Made by a program: the position numbers and the translations under genes. Source: Telluria mixta (GTDB lineage: Bacteria; Pseudomonadota; Gammaproteobacteria; Burkholderiales; Burkholderiaceae_D). Taken from it: DNA of 64,000 bases. Of this stretch, positions 37,057 through 48,243 are shown piece after piece. The first letter of the stretch is position 1, and each line of letters starts with the position of its first letter. The stretch lies in the NCBI RefSeq assembly GCF_029223865.1, contig NZ_CP119520.1:372001-436000 (forward strand), in the 5' to 3' direction. Under the pieces are notes generated by a model. The model saw only the letters and a program-made list of their open reading frames with translations. It did not search any database and was not told the origin of the DNA.

Positions 37057-37422
37057 ATGATCACTCAACTGAAATTCGTCGGCATCCCCGTCTCCGACCA
37101 GGACCGCGCCCTCGCCTTCTACACCGAGAAGCTAGGCTTCGAGATCTCCACAGACCAGCCGATGGGCCCCGGCAAACGCTGGATCGAACTGCGCATCGCG
37201 CGCTCGGGCACGCGCGTCGTGCTGTTCACGCCGGATGGCCACGAGGACCGCATCGGCACGTTCTTCAACGGCTCATTCGCGTGCGACAACGTCGAAGCGA
37301 CCTGGCGCCAGCTCAGCGCGCGCGGCGTCGAGTTCATCGAGCCGCCGACCAGCCAACCCTGGGGCTCGTTCGCCAAGTTTCGCGACCCGGACGGCAATAC
37401 CTTCGTGCTGTCGTCGTCCTGA
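37057..37422 (+). CDS. VOC/glyoxalase-family protein
   Basis: This 121-residue vicinal-oxygen-chelate protein has the first beta-alpha-beta module (KFVGIPVSDQDRALAFYTEKL) and the closing FRDPDGNTFVL. A metal site is plausible, but the first module lacks the usual N-terminal metal-ligand His. Members include glyoxalase I-like enzymes, antibiotic-resistance proteins and dioxygenase-like proteins; the specific role cannot be told. ATG 37057 was chosen over an in-frame ATG 33 bp upstream because the fold begins at MITQLKF. Confidence 0.85.
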   Translation: MITQLKFVGIPVSDQDRALAFYTEKLGFEISTDQPMGPGKRWIELRIARSGTRVVLFTPDGHEDRIGTFFNGSFACDNVEATWRQLSARGVEFIEPPTSQPWGSFAKFRDPDGNTFVLSSS

Positions 37423-37513
37423 TTGTTGCGGCGCCACAAAGGTTAAGTTTTTGTTAGCAAAGGTCACGCCGTTAGTGATATTGTTGCCGCGATAAAAGTT
37501 TTCCAACGCCGCC

Positions 37514-40192
37514 GTGAAACGCAAAGCCCTCTATCTCGTCATCTTCGCCGTCGCCGCTGCCGGTGCTGCCAGCGGCACCTGGCTGGTCAACCGCAAACCG
37601 GGGCCGCCGGCCCAGGCGACACAACAAAACCAGTCCAAAGAGGCCTCCGACATTGCTGCCGACATGCAGCAGGTGCTGGCCGCCTACCGCAAGATGATCG
37701 TGCTGACCCAGGACGAAGCCGGCCTCTCCTCGACAGGCCAGGAAGAGGTCAACCGCGTCGGCCAACAGCTGTTCCATGAAAACCAGGAGCGCATCAACAG
37801 GATCGACGATGCGCTGGCGAGCCTCGTCGGGTCGCAGAATCCGCGCCGTTTCGAGGCGGTGGGCGGCCTGCTCGATTACGTCGAGTCGGGCGAAGGCCTG
37901 TACGATGCGGACCGTCTCGCGTTCCGCGAATTGATGCAGTCGCTGCTGGCGAGCGTGGCGAAGGATTCGTCGCTGCCCGCGATCAAGCTGCACAAGCGGA
38001 TCTCGGAAGACGTCGACGCGCTGGCCGAGATCGAGCGCAATTACGAGAAGGAGATCCACGCCGTCTTCGGTCGCTTCGAGACGCGCTCCATCACGCTCAA
38101 GCGCGAGAAGTGGGACGCCTACGTCGCCCACCTGAAGACGTTGTATCGACGCGACCAGATCCTCAAGGACTACGGCGTCGTGCTGCCCTACCCCGCCAAG
38201 CCGGAACCGCCGAGCCAGGACAATAGCCCGACCGCGCAAAAGGAAGAGGACGAGATCTTCGGCAAGGGCCTGCCGAAGAAGACAGTCGTACTGACCTTCG
38301 ACGACGGTCCGCACCGCCGCTACAGCGAGGAGATCGCCGCGATCCTCAAGCAGTACGATGCGCCGGCCGTGTTCTTCAGCGTCGGCCGCAACATCGGCAC
38401 GCTCGACGCGCACGGTGCCGCGCGCCTCAACGCGGGCGCGGAAGTCAGCCGCAAGCTGAAGGCCGCAGGCTACGTGCTGGCCAACCACAGCTTCTCGCAC
38501 GCGCAGTTGTCGAAAGAGAGTGGCGACAGTTTAAAAGCCGAGATCCTCGATACGGACACGCTGCTGAAGGCCGTCGATCCGCAACGCTCCGCGCTGTTCC
38601 GCTTTCCCTACGGCGCGCGCAACAAGGAAGGCATGCACCTGCTGGCCGATGCGCATTTAAAATCCGTCATGTGGAACATCGACTCGCTGGACTGGGCCGA
38701 TCCGGTGCCCTCTTCCATCGCCGACCGCGTGCTGCGTGCGGTGGACAAGGAAGGCCGCGGCATCATCCTGTTCCACGACATCCACGAGCGCACCGTGAAG
38801 GCACTGCCGGCGATCCTCGACCGGCTCGTCGCGGAGGGCTACCAGTTCGCCGGCTGGGACGGCAATACGTTCCGCGTGAGCGGCGGTGCGGGTGCGGCAC
38901 CGGCACCTGTCGCGCGCGCGGCTGCGACGGGTTATGCGTCTTCGTGGGCGATCGTCGTCGGCGTCGACGGTTATCCGAAATGGCCGCGCCTGCAGTATGC
39001 CGTGCGCGATGCGGAAGGCGTCGGGCAGGCGCTCGTGCAGAAGTTCGGCTTCGCGTCCGACCACGTGATCACGCTGAAGAACGAGCAGGCCACGCGGCGC
39101 GGGATCCTCGCCGCGTTCCACGACGTCGTCGGTCATGGTTTGCAGCCGAACGACCGCGTGTTCGTGTTCTTCGCGGGCCACGGCGCCACGCGCAAGCTGA
39201 GCTCCGGGCGCGATCTCGGCTACATCGTCCCGTACGACGCCGATCCCGAGAACCTGGCCAGCGACGCCATCCCGATGACGGAAATCCAGAACATCGCCGA
39301 GAGCCTGCCCGCGAAGCACGTGCTGTTCGTGATGGATGCCTGCTACAGCGGCCTGGGACTCACGCGCGGCGGCGCCAACGCGGCCTTCCTGCGCGATAAC
39401 GCGAAGCGCCTCGGCCGCCAGATGCTGACGGCGGGCGGCACGGACCAGATGGTGTCCGACGGCGGTCCGAACGGCCATTCCGTGTTCACGTGGACGCTGC
39501 TGCAGGGCCTCGGCGGCAAGGCCGACCTGAACGGCGACGGCCTGATCACCGCGACGGAGCTGGCGGCGTACGTGGCGCCGGCGGTATCCAGCGTGTCGCA
39601 GCAGACGCCCGCTTTCGGCAGCCTACCCGGTTCCGAAGGCGGCGACTTCGTGTTCGAACTGCCGGAGGAAAGCGAATTCCTGAACACGAACACGGCACAG
39701 CTGTCGAACGACGCCATCGCCCTCAACACGAAGCTGGACGCGAAGGCGTCGACGCCGACCGCGCCCGTCGTCGTGAAGGACTTGCAAGGCGGCGAGCAAA
39801 CGATCAAGGCGCCCGTCGCGGTGCCGGTGTCGAGCCGCCAGCAGGCGCAGCGCGCCAACGATCACGGGCTGCAGCTGTACAAGGAAAAGCAGTATGCGCA
39901 GGCGGAGGCGCAGTTCACGGAAGCGCTGAAGCTGCGGCCGAACTTCGCGCTGGCGGCGAACAATCTCGGCTTCGTCTTCTACAAGCAGGACAAGTTCGCG
40001 GAAGCGGCGCGCTGGTTCGAGAACGCGATCAAGATGGATCCGTCGCGCGCGATCGCGTACATGAACCTGGGCGACGCGTATGCGCGCGCGGGCGATGGCG
40101 AGAAAGCGAAGGCGGCGTACAAGACTTATCTCGAGCTGGCGCCGAGCGGCGCGGGGGCCGGGTATGCGAAGGGACAGCTCGAGAAGCTGTAA
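37514..40192 (+). CDS. Polysaccharide deacetylase-caspase-EF-hand-TPR fusion protein
   Basis: This 892-residue protein starts at GTG. It has an N-terminal hydrophobic anchor (about 4-25) and a helical region. A NodB-type polysaccharide deacetylase domain follows (about 255-450) with TFDDGP (261-266), H325 and H329 (HSFSH), RFPYG and an FHD/H motif. A caspase-like domain (about 475-665) has the catalytic dyad His556 (FFAGHGA) and Cys610 (MDACYSG). An EF-hand-like DLNGDGLITATE is at 671-682, and TPR repeats fill about 780-885. The domains are individually certain; their fusion is unusual. It is probably periplasmic and membrane-tethered, coupling glycan deacetylation to a metacaspase-type protease. 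No obvious Shine-Dalgarno precedes the GTG. Confidence 0.82.
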   Translation: MKRKALYLVIFAVAAAGAASGTWLVNRKPGPPAQATQQNQSKEASDIAADMQQVLAAYRKMIVLTQDEAGLSSTGQEEVNRVGQQLFHENQERINRIDDALASLVGSQNPRRFEAVGGLLDYVESGEGLYDADRLAFRELMQSLLASVAKDSSLPAIKLHKRISEDVDALAEIERNYEKEIHAVFGRFETRSITLKREKWDAYVAHLKTLYRRDQILKDYGVVLPYPAKPEPPSQDNSPTAQKEEDEIFGKGLPKKTVVLTFDDGPHRRYSEEIAAILKQYDAPAVFFSVGRNIGTLDAHGAARLNAGAEVSRKLKAAGYVLANHSFSHAQLSKESGDSLKAEILDTDTLLKAVDPQRSALFRFPYGARNKEGMHLLADAHLKSVMWNIDSLDWADPVPSSIADRVLRAVDKEGRGIILFHDIHERTVKALPAILDRLVAEGYQFAGWDGNTFRVSGGAGAAPAPVARAAATGYASSWAIVVGVDGYPKWPRLQYAVRDAEGVGQALVQKFGFASDHVITLKNEQATRRGILAAFHDVVGHGLQPNDRVFVFFAGHGATRKLSSGRDLGYIVPYDADPENLASDAIPMTEIQNIAESLPAKHVLFVMDACYSGLGLTRGGANAAFLRDNAKRLGRQMLTAGGTDQMVSDGGPNGHSVFTWTLLQGLGGKADLNGDGLITATELAAYVAPAVSSVSQQTPAFGSLPGSEGGDFVFELPEESEFLNTNTAQLSNDAIALNTKLDAKASTPTAPVVVKDLQGGEQTIKAPVAVPVSSRQQAQRANDHGLQLYKEKQYAQAEAQFTEALKLRPNFALAANNLGFVFYKQDKFAEAARWFENAIKMDPSRAIAYMNLGDAYARAGDGEKAKAAYKTYLELAPSGAGAGYAKGQLEKL

Positions 40193-40199
40193 AAATAAT

Positions 40200-40279
40200 C
40201 GTCGTTCCCGCGAAAGCGGGAACCCATGCTGAGCGAATTCTGTGATTCCGTATGGATTCCCGCGTGCGCGGGAATGACG
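40200..40279. repeat. REP-like hairpin doublet
   Basis: Two convergent hairpins lie between the fusion gene and the lipase foldase. The first is TTCCCGC-GAAA-GCGGGAA (40205-40222, GNRA-like loop). The second is ATTCCCGCG-TG-CGCGGGAAT (40256-40275). Both are flanked by CGTCRT-type sequence pointing outwards, the layout of bacterial REP/BIME elements. A related doublet occurs at 47031-47106. Might also act as a terminator between the convergent genes. Confidence 0.7.
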
Positions 40280-40280
40280 T

Positions 40281-42127
<1,847 letters not shown>

Positions 42128-42282
42128 TTAGTCTCCCATTTAATGTTTGTCGTGCGGCTGAGCCAGAGTACGTACAAGCGGAAGACGCAACAAGGCATGC
42201 ACCGCCGTGCAAGGCGGCTTGGCTTGCCGAATCAGTCGAATGTCCCAATAATCCATGCATCGTTTGCGGAGGACACAACACC

Positions 42283-42555
42283 ATGGACATGAAACGCATC
42301 AACGCGGGTAAGCTGCGCGCGATCGGTTACGACGCGCGCGAGCGCATCCTGCGCGTGGAATTCGACGACGGCAGCGCGATCGACTACTCGGGCGTCGGCA
42401 GCGAGGTATGGCGGCGCTTCTCGACGTCGGGCGCGGCCTGGAGTTTCTACCGAGACAACATTGAGGAAGAGTTTGCGGGCAAGCGCGGACGCGCGCAGGT
42501 GGACAGCAAACGGGCGGAACTGGAAGCGCTGTTCAAGAAAACCGGCGAGGAATAA
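42283..42555 (+). CDS. KTSC-domain protein
   Basis: This 90-residue protein has a KTSC domain over about residues 8-55 (RAIGYDARERILRVEFDDGS and IDYSGVGSEVW), followed by a charged helix. KTSC domains are small, often linked to lysyl-tRNA synthetase or phage and defence proteins, and their function is poorly known. ATG 42283 has GCGGAGG nine bases upstream. Monocistronic, followed by a strong hairpin that serves the opposite gene. Confidence 0.8.
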   Translation: MDMKRINAGKLRAIGYDARERILRVEFDDGSAIDYSGVGSEVWRRFSTSGAAWSFYRDNIEEEFAGKRGRAQVDSKRAELEALFKKTGEE

Positions 42556-42588
42556 AAAAACGCCGCCCCGGTCTCCCGGTGCGGCGTC
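42553..42588 (-). terminator. Intrinsic terminator of acs
   Basis: On the minus strand the stem ACGCCGC/GCGGCGT, with a nested CCGG/CCGG, is followed by seven T. It lies 40 bp past the stop of the acetyl-CoA synthetase gene and just after the convergent KTSC gene. Confidence 0.85.
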
Positions 42589-42628
42589 AACTCTGCTGTG
42601 ATCAGTGTAACCGATCACGCGCGAATGG

Positions 42629-44620
42629 TCAGGCAGATTCTTTCAGTTGCTCAAGGATGGCCGGGTTTTCCAGCGTCGAGATATCCTGGGTGATGGTCTC
42701 GCCCTTGGCCAGCACGCGCAGCAGGCGGCGCATGATCTTGCCGGAGCGCGTCTTCGGCAGATTGTCGCCGAAACGGATCTCCTTCGGCTTGGCGATCGGA
42801 CCGATCTCCTTGCCGACCCAGTTGCGCAGCTCGGCGGCCAGCTTCTTCGCTTCCTCGCCGGTCGGACGCGCCTGTTTCAGCACGACGAACGCGCAGATCG
42901 CCTCGCCCGTCGTCTCGTCCGGCTTGCCGACGACCGCCGCTTCCGCCACGATCGGGTGCGCCACGAGCGCGGACTCGATCTCCATCGTGCCCATGCGGTG
43001 GCCCGAGACGTTCAGCACGTCGTCGATGCGGCCCGTGATGGTGAAGTAGCCCGTGTCCTTGTTGCGGATCGCGCCGTCGCCGGCCAGGTAGTACTTGCCG
43101 CCCAGTTCATCCGGGTAGTAGGCGCTGCGGAAACGGTCCGGGTTGTTCCAGATCGTGCGGATCATCGACGGCCACGGACGCTTCACGACCAGGATGCCGC
43201 CCTGCCCGTTCGGCACGTCGTGGCCGGCTTCGTCGACGATGGCGGCCATGATGCCCGGCAGCGGCAACGTGCAGGAACCCGGCACCATCGGCGTCGCGCC
43301 CGGCAGCGGGGTGATCATGTGGCCGCCCGTTTCCGTCTGCCAGAAGGTGTCCACGATCGGGCAGCGCTGGCCGCCGATCTGCGTGTAGTACCACATCCAT
43401 GCTTCCGGGTTGATCGGCTCGCCGACAGTGCCCAGCAGGCGCAGGCTGGACAGGTCGTAGTTCTTCGGATGCACCTTCTCGTCCGTGTTCGACGCCTTGA
43501 TCAGCGAACGGATCGCCGTCGGCGCCGTGTAGAAGATGCTGACCTTGTGCTTGGCGATCGTCTCCCAGAAGCGGCCGGCGTTCGGGAAGGTCGGCACGCC
43601 TTCGAACACGATCTGCGTGGCGCCGACCGCGGTCGGGCCGTAGCAGATGTACGTGTGGCCCGTCACCCAGCCGATATCGGCCGTGCACCAGTAGACATCG
43701 TCCGGCTTGATGTCGAAGGTCCACTTCATCGTCAGCGCGGCCCACAGCAGGTAGCCGCCGGTCGAGTGCTGGACGCCCTTCGGCGTGCCCGTCGAGCCCG
43801 AGGTGTAGAGGATGAACAGGGGATGTTCCGCGTCGACCCACTCCGGCTCGCATTGCGCGCTCTGGCCGTCGACGAGGTCGTGCAGCCACAGGTCGCGGCC
43901 TTCCTGGAAGTTGATGTTGCCGCCGGTGCGCTTGTAGACGATGACGTCGCGGATCGTCTCGCAGCCGCCCATCGCCAGCGCCTCGTCGACGATGGCTTTC
44001 AGCGGCAGCGATTTACCGCCGCGCAGCTGCTCGTCGGCCGTGATGACGGCGACGGCGCCCGCGTCGATGATGCGCTCCTGCAGCGACTTCGCGGAGAAGC
44101 CGCCGAACACGACGGAGTGCGTCGCGCCGATGCGCGCGCACGCCTGCATCGCGGCCACGCCTTCGATCGACATCGACATGTAGATGATGACGCGGTCGCC
44201 CTTCTTGATCCCGCGGGATTTGAGGCCGTTGGCGAATTTGCACACACGCTCGTGCAGTTCGCGGTACGTGGCGCGGGTGACAGCGCCGTCGTCCGCTTCG
44301 AAGATGATCGCCGTCTTGTCGCCGTTGCCGTTCTCGATGTTGCGGTCGAGGCAGTTGTACGACGCATTCAGCTGGCCATCCGCGAACCATTTGTAGAACG
44401 GCGCATTCGATTCGTCGAGGGTTTGCGTGAAGGGTTTGTGCCAGGCGACGTTTTCGCGCGCCAGGCGGGCCCAGAAACCCTCGTAGTCGCTGGCGGCTTC
44501 GTCGCACAGCTTGTTGTACGCATCCATGCCGGAAATCGCGGCATTGGCGGTGAATTGTGCGGGCGGCTGGAAGACGCGGTTTTCCTGCAGTCCCTGCTGT
44601 TGGGTCTCGTTCTCGGCCAT
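42629..44620 (-). CDS. acs: Acetyl-CoA synthetase
   Basis: This 663-residue AMP-forming enzyme makes acetyl-CoA from acetate, CoA and ATP. Motifs include the adenylate-forming signature [12 protein letters not shown], a core segment [23 protein letters not shown] and the C-terminal [12 protein letters not shown] with the catalytic, normally acetylation-regulated lysine. Length and order are those of bacterial AcsA. The ATG at 44620 has AGGAG before it. It is monocistronic with an intrinsic terminator. Acetate from peptide or fatty-acid breakdown in this region would feed the TCA cycle through this enzyme. Confidence 0.95.
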   Translation of the reverse strand: MAENETQQQGLQENRVFQPPAQFTANAAISGMDAYNKLCDEAASDYEGFWARLARENVAWHKPFTQTLDESNAPFYKWFADGQLNASYNCLDRNIENGNGDKTAIIFEADDGAVTRATYRELHERVCKFANGLKSRGIKKGDRVIIYMSMSIEGVAAMQACARIGATHSVVFGGFSAKSLQERIIDAGAVAVITADEQLRGGKSLPLKAIVDEALAMGGCETIRDVIVYKRTGGNINFQEGRDLWLHDLVDGQSAQCEPEWVDAEHPLFILYTSGSTGTPKGVQHSTGGYLLWAALTMKWTFDIKPDDVYWCTADIGWVTGHTYICYGPTAVGATQIVFEGVPTFPNAGRFWETIAKHKVSIFYTAPTAIRSLIKASNTDEKVHPKNYDLSSLRLLGTVGEPINPEAWMWYYTQIGGQRCPIVDTFWQTETGGHMITPLPGATPMVPGSCTLPLPGIMAAIVDEAGHDVPNGQGGILVVKRPWPSMIRTIWNNPDRFRSAYYPDELGGKYYLAGDGAIRNKDTGYFTITGRIDDVLNVSGHRMGTMEIESALVAHPIVAEAAVVGKPDETTGEAICAFVVLKQARPTGEEAKKLAAELRNWVGKEIGPIAKPKEIRFGDNLPKTRSGKIMRRLLRVLAKGETITQDISTLENPAILEQLKESA

Positions 44621-44832
44621 ACTAGTCTCCTATTGATAGTGTAGTAATTTTGCCTAATACCTTAAGCACCCACGCTTACTGAGCCCTTACACGGCCCAAC
44701 GCGGGCTACCTGCGACATCCCCGCTGGCCATTCTATCAACCTTCCGCGTACCACGACGCCGTGCCGGCAACGCCCGGCGGGTGTAGAATGTTGAGCTGTC
44801 CTGACCGCCGCCGCATTGGAAAGCCCGCATAG

Positions 44833-45444
44833 ATGTTCGATTCGCAACCCTCCTCCAGCGCACGCAAACGCAGCGCACTCGCCAGTTTCATGTTCGCCAG
44901 CCGCTGGCTGCAACTGCCTTTGTATCTCGGCCTGATCCTCGCGCAGTGCGTTTACGTGTTCCATTTCTGGGTCGAACTCAAGGACCTCGTGCTGGCCGCA
45001 ATGGGCAACGAAGCCGCGCTGCAGCACATCTTCCAGGCCGTCGCCGTGCCGGGCGCGCCGCTGCCGGACAAATTGAACGAAACGACGATCATGCTGGTCG
45101 TGCTGGGCCTCATCGACGTCGTCATGATCTCGAACCTGCTGATCATGGTGATCGTGGGCGGCTACGAAACCTTCGTGTCGCGCATGTACCTGGAAGACCA
45201 TCCGGACCAGCCGGAATGGCTGTCGCACGTGAACGCGTCCGTGCTGAAGACCAAGCTGGCGATGGCGATCATCGGTATCTCGTCGATCCACCTGCTCAAG
45301 ACGTTCATCAACGCCAAGTCCTACGATGCGCAGACGATCATCGCGCAGACCTGCATTCACGTCGTGTTCCTGCTGTCGGCAATGGCGATCGCCTACACCG
45401 ACCGGATCATGATGAACACCCAGAGTGACAACAAGCACCACTGA
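44833..45444 (+). CDS. UPF0114/YqhA-family membrane protein
   Basis: This 203-residue protein has four likely transmembrane helices (about 25-45, 90-115, 130-150 and 165-185). Blocks characteristic of the UPF0114 family are visible (SRWLQLPLYLGLILAQ, VMISNLLIMVIVGGYETFVS). The function of the family is unknown; it is an inner-membrane protein. Its last codons overlap an alternative GTG start of the fumarase frame, and the gap to the preferred fumarase ATG is 37 bp, so the two genes are likely co-transcribed. Confidence 0.87.
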   Translation: MFDSQPSSSARKRSALASFMFASRWLQLPLYLGLILAQCVYVFHFWVELKDLVLAAMGNEAALQHIFQAVAVPGAPLPDKLNETTIMLVVLGLIDVVMISNLLIMVIVGGYETFVSRMYLEDHPDQPEWLSHVNASVLKTKLAMAIIGISSIHLLKTFINAKSYDAQTIIAQTCIHVVFLLSAMAIAYTDRIMMNTQSDNKHH

Positions 45445-45481
45445 TTCCTCCGTAATCCAAGACCCCCACAGCGAGACTCAC

Positions 45482-47017
45482 ATGACTGTCATTAAACAGG
45501 ACGACCTGATCGAATCGGTCGCCGCCGCACTCCAGTACATCAGCTACTACCACCCCGCCGACTACATCCAGCACCTCGCGCGCGCCTACGAGGCCGAGCA
45601 GAGCCCGGCCGCCAAGGACGCCATCGCGCAGATCCTGACCAACTCGCGCATGTGCGCGGAAGGCAAGCGCCCGATCTGCCAGGATACCGGCATCGTCAAC
45701 GTGTTCCTGAAGATCGGCATGAACGTGCGCTTCGAAGGTTTCGGCAGCGGCTCGATCACGGACGCCGTCAACGAAGGCGTGCGCCGCGCGTACAACTTCG
45801 CCGACAACAAGCTGCGCGCCTCGATCGTCGCCGACCCGCACTTCGAGCGCAAGAACACCAAGGACAACACCCCGGCCGTCGTGCACATGGAGCTGGTGCC
45901 GGGCGACACGGTCGACGTGATGGTCGCGGCCAAAGGCGGCGGCTCGGAGAACAAGACCAAGTTCGTCATGCTGAATCCGTCCGACTCGCTGGTCGACTGG
46001 GTCCTCAAGACCGTCCCGCTGATGGGCGCCGGCTGGTGCCCGCCGGGCATGCTGGGTATCGGCATCGGCGGCTCCGCCGAGAAGGCCATGCTGATGGCCA
46101 AGGAGTCGCTGATGGAAGACATCGACATGTATGAGCTGAAGCAGCGCGGCCCGCAGAACAAGCTGGAAGAGCTGCGTATCGAACTGTGCGACAAGATCAA
46201 CGCCCTGGGCATCGGCGCGCAAGGCCTTGGCGGCCTGACGACCGTGCTGGACGTGAAGATCAACATGTACCCGACCCACGCCGCATCGAAGCCGGTCGCG
46301 ATGATCCCGAACTGCGCCGCCACCCGCCACGCACACTTCGTGCTGGACGGCTCGGGCCCGTCGTACATCGAACCGCCGGCGCTGTCGACCTGGCCGGACG
46401 TGAACTGGACCCCGGACACGCAGAAGAGCAAGAGCGTCAACCTCGACACGCTGACGAAGGAAGAAGTCGCATCGTGGCAGCCGGGCCAGACCCTGCTCCT
46501 GAACGGCAAGATGCTGACGGGCCGCGACGCCGCGCACAAGCGCATCCAGGACATGCTGGCGAAAGGCGAACCGCTGCCGGTCGACTTCACGAACCGCGTG
46601 ATCTACTACGTCGGCCCGGTCGATCCGGTGCGTGACGAAGTCGTGGGCCCGGCCGGCCCGACGACGGCGACCCGCATGGACAAGTTCACCGACATGATGC
46701 TCGAGAAGACGGGCCTGATCGCGATGATCGGTAAAGCGGAACGCGGTCCGGCCGCCATCGAGTCGATCAAGAACCACAAGTCGGCCTACCTGATGGCCGT
46801 CGGCGGCTCGGCGTACCTCGTGTCGAAGGCGATCAAGTCGGCGAAGGTCGTCGGCTTCGAAGACCTGGGCATGGAAGCGATCTACGAGTTCGAGGTCAAG
46901 GACATGCCGGTGACCGTGGCCGTCGATGCGACGGGTACCTCCGTGCACCAGACCGGTCCGAAGGAATGGGCTGCGAAGATCGAGTCGCTGAAGGGCATTC
47001 CGGTCGCGACGGCTTAA
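45482..47017 (+). CDS. Class I fumarate hydratase
   Basis: This 511-residue [4Fe-4S] hydro-lyase interconverts fumarate and malate in the TCA cycle. Cluster cysteines are recognisable in ICQDTG, GWCPPG and PNCAATRH. The alpha-like N-terminal domain and the beta-like C-terminal domain (VGPVDPVRDEVVGPAGPTTATRM) are fused, as in FumA/FumB. ATG 45482 begins a typical N-terminus (MTVIKQDDLIESVAAALQ). It follows the YqhA-like gene by 37 bp. Confidence 0.93.
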   Translation: MTVIKQDDLIESVAAALQYISYYHPADYIQHLARAYEAEQSPAAKDAIAQILTNSRMCAEGKRPICQDTGIVNVFLKIGMNVRFEGFGSGSITDAVNEGVRRAYNFADNKLRASIVADPHFERKNTKDNTPAVVHMELVPGDTVDVMVAAKGGGSENKTKFVMLNPSDSLVDWVLKTVPLMGAGWCPPGMLGIGIGGSAEKAMLMAKESLMEDIDMYELKQRGPQNKLEELRIELCDKINALGIGAQGLGGLTTVLDVKINMYPTHAASKPVAMIPNCAATRHAHFVLDGSGPSYIEPPALSTWPDVNWTPDTQKSKSVNLDTLTKEEVASWQPGQTLLLNGKMLTGRDAAHKRIQDMLAKGEPLPVDFTNRVIYYVGPVDPVRDEVVGPAGPTTATRMDKFTDMMLEKTGLIAMIGKAERGPAAIESIKNHKSAYLMAVGGSAYLVSKAIKSAKVVGFEDLGMEAIYEFEVKDMPVTVAVDATGTSVHQTGPKEWAAKIESLKGIPVATA

Positions 47018-47030
47018 GCGCACGACATTG

Positions 47031-47106
47031 GGCCCCTGCCTGCGCAGGGGCGACGTTCGAACGATATCGCATCATTCGCACGTCGTCCCCGCGGAGGCGG
47101 GGACCT
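47031..47106. repeat. REP-like hairpin doublet
   Basis: Two hairpins: CCCCTGC-CTGC-GCAGGGG (47033-47050) and GTCCCCGC-GGAG-GCGGGGAC (47085-47104, GNRG loop). They are separated by about 35 bp and each is flanked by a CGTCGT- or CGACG-type sequence. The architecture parallels the doublet at 40200-40279, with diverged stems. It lies between fumarase and murI and may help terminate fumarase transcription. Confidence 0.65.
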
Positions 47107-47155
47107 AATTTCTCCCGCAGTACCGCAACGTCTCCTGCCGGGTTACCATCTCCCC

Positions 47156-47995
47156 ATGAACACCCAAGCACACCCCGAAGACGCCCCCGTCGGCGTCTTC
47201 GACTCCGGCCTCGGCGGCCTGTCGATCCTGCGCCACATCCGTGCAGCACTCCCGCACGAACACCTGATCTACGTGGCCGACACCGGATTCGCCCCGTACG
47301 GCGACAAGTCCGAACAAGTGGTTGCCGAGCGCTCGCTGGCCGTGGCCCGCTTCCTCGTCGAACGCGGCGTGAAAGCCATCGTCGTCGCCTGCAACACGGC
47401 GACTATCTCCGCCGTCAAGCTGATGCGCGACACCTTCCCCGACCTGCCCATCGTCGGCGTGGAACCGGGCCTGAAACCGGCAGCGGCGGCCACGCGCAGC
47501 GGCAAGGTCGGCGTGCTGGCCACGGAACGCACGCTGGCCGGCGCCAAGTTCCTGCAACTGCGCGACCAGATCACGGAAGCGACGAATGCGCAATTCCTGC
47601 TGCAGCCGTGCCGCGGCCTCGTCGACCGCATCGAACTGGGCGACACGGAAGGCACGCGCGACCTGCTGCAGCGCTACGTGACGCCGCTGCTCGACCAGGG
47701 CGCCGACACCCTCGTCCTGGGCTGCACGCACTACCCGCTCGTGCGCGCCGCGATCGAGGACGTGATCGCGTCCACCGGCGCACGTGACGTCACGCTCGTG
47801 GATACCGGCGATGCCGTTACACGCCAGTTGGTGCGGTTGCTGGATGCGGGGCGGTTGCTGCGTTCCCCTTCTGACGATGCGCCGGGTACGCTGGAGGCCT
47901 GGACCAGCGCCAGCGCCACGGCGCTGTCGGCCGCGTTCAACAGCCTGATCGGCATCGATCCGCCCGTGCACGAGGCGACGTTCGGCGGCGAGTGA
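47156..47995 (+). CDS. murI: Glutamate racemase
   Basis: This 279-residue cofactor-independent enzyme supplies D-glutamate for peptidoglycan. It has the FDSGLGGLS N-terminus, the first catalytic Cys in VACNTATI and the second in LGCTHYPLV, as well as ADTGFAPYG. It is of normal length and its start follows a REP-like doublet. It is the only visible biosynthetic source of D-Glu here, which is notable because the dgcN-dgcA pair would degrade the same amino acid. Confidence 0.94.
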   Translation: MNTQAHPEDAPVGVFDSGLGGLSILRHIRAALPHEHLIYVADTGFAPYGDKSEQVVAERSLAVARFLVERGVKAIVVACNTATISAVKLMRDTFPDLPIVGVEPGLKPAAAATRSGKVGVLATERTLAGAKFLQLRDQITEATNAQFLLQPCRGLVDRIELGDTEGTRDLLQRYVTPLLDQGADTLVLGCTHYPLVRAAIEDVIASTGARDVTLVDTGDAVTRQLVRLLDAGRLLRSPSDDAPGTLEAWTSASATALSAAFNSLIGIDPPVHEATFGGE

Positions 47996-48026
47996 GGGCC
48001 GCTCGCACTGCTGGGCAAAACTCGAT

Positions 48027-48055
48027 TTGCCAGAATGCGAATGTGCCTATATAAT
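48027..48055 (+). promoter_or_regulatory. Promoter of tRNA-His
   Basis: TTGCCA and consensus TATAAT with a 17-bp spacer. The -10 box ends 43 bp before the tRNA. An 8-bp perfect hairpin (48062-48084) lies in between. Confidence 0.75.
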
Positions 48056-48061
48056 CTCGTT

Positions 48062-48084
48062 CTGTCTCGGCAACAACGAGACAG
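48062..48084 (+). other. Hairpin in the tRNA-His leader
   Basis: CTGTCTCG pairs with CGAGACAG around a seven-base loop, all inside the precursor transcript 5' of tRNA-His. It may aid processing of the 5' leader or have arisen by chance; no known family was recognised. Confidence 0.45.
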
Positions 48085-48097
48085 CAAGTAAGACAGT

Positions 48098-48174
48098 GGT
48101 GGCTGTAGCTCAGTTGGTAGAGTCCAGGATTGTGATTCCTGTTGTCGTGGGTTCGAGTCCCATCAGCCACCCCA
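48098..48174 (+). tRNA. tRNA-His (anticodon GUG)
   Basis: Acceptor arms GTGGCTG and CAGCCAC, an extra G at the -1 position opposite C73, encoded CCA, and anticodon stem-loop CAGGA-TTGTGAT-TCCTG giving GUG. The G-1:C73 pair is the hallmark of histidine tRNA. Its promoter is at 48027-48055, and an intrinsic terminator follows. Confidence 0.95.
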
Positions 48175-48191
48175 AGAATTCAGCAGTAAAA

Positions 48192-48233
48192 GCAAAGGGT
48201 TGCAAGCGTAGTCGCTGCAACCCTTTGTCGTTT
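48192..48233 (+). terminator. Intrinsic terminator after tRNA-His
   Basis: A stem of about 11 bp (AAAGGGTTGCA/TGCAACCCTTT) with a long loop is followed by GTCGTTTT. It is about 20 bp past the tRNA CCA end. Confidence 0.8.
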
Positions 48234-48243
48234 TGACGTTCGA

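Noticed and set aside
45425..45481. GTG start for fumarase
   Set aside because: The extra 19 residues lack similarity; ATG 45482 begins the usual fumarase N-terminus.
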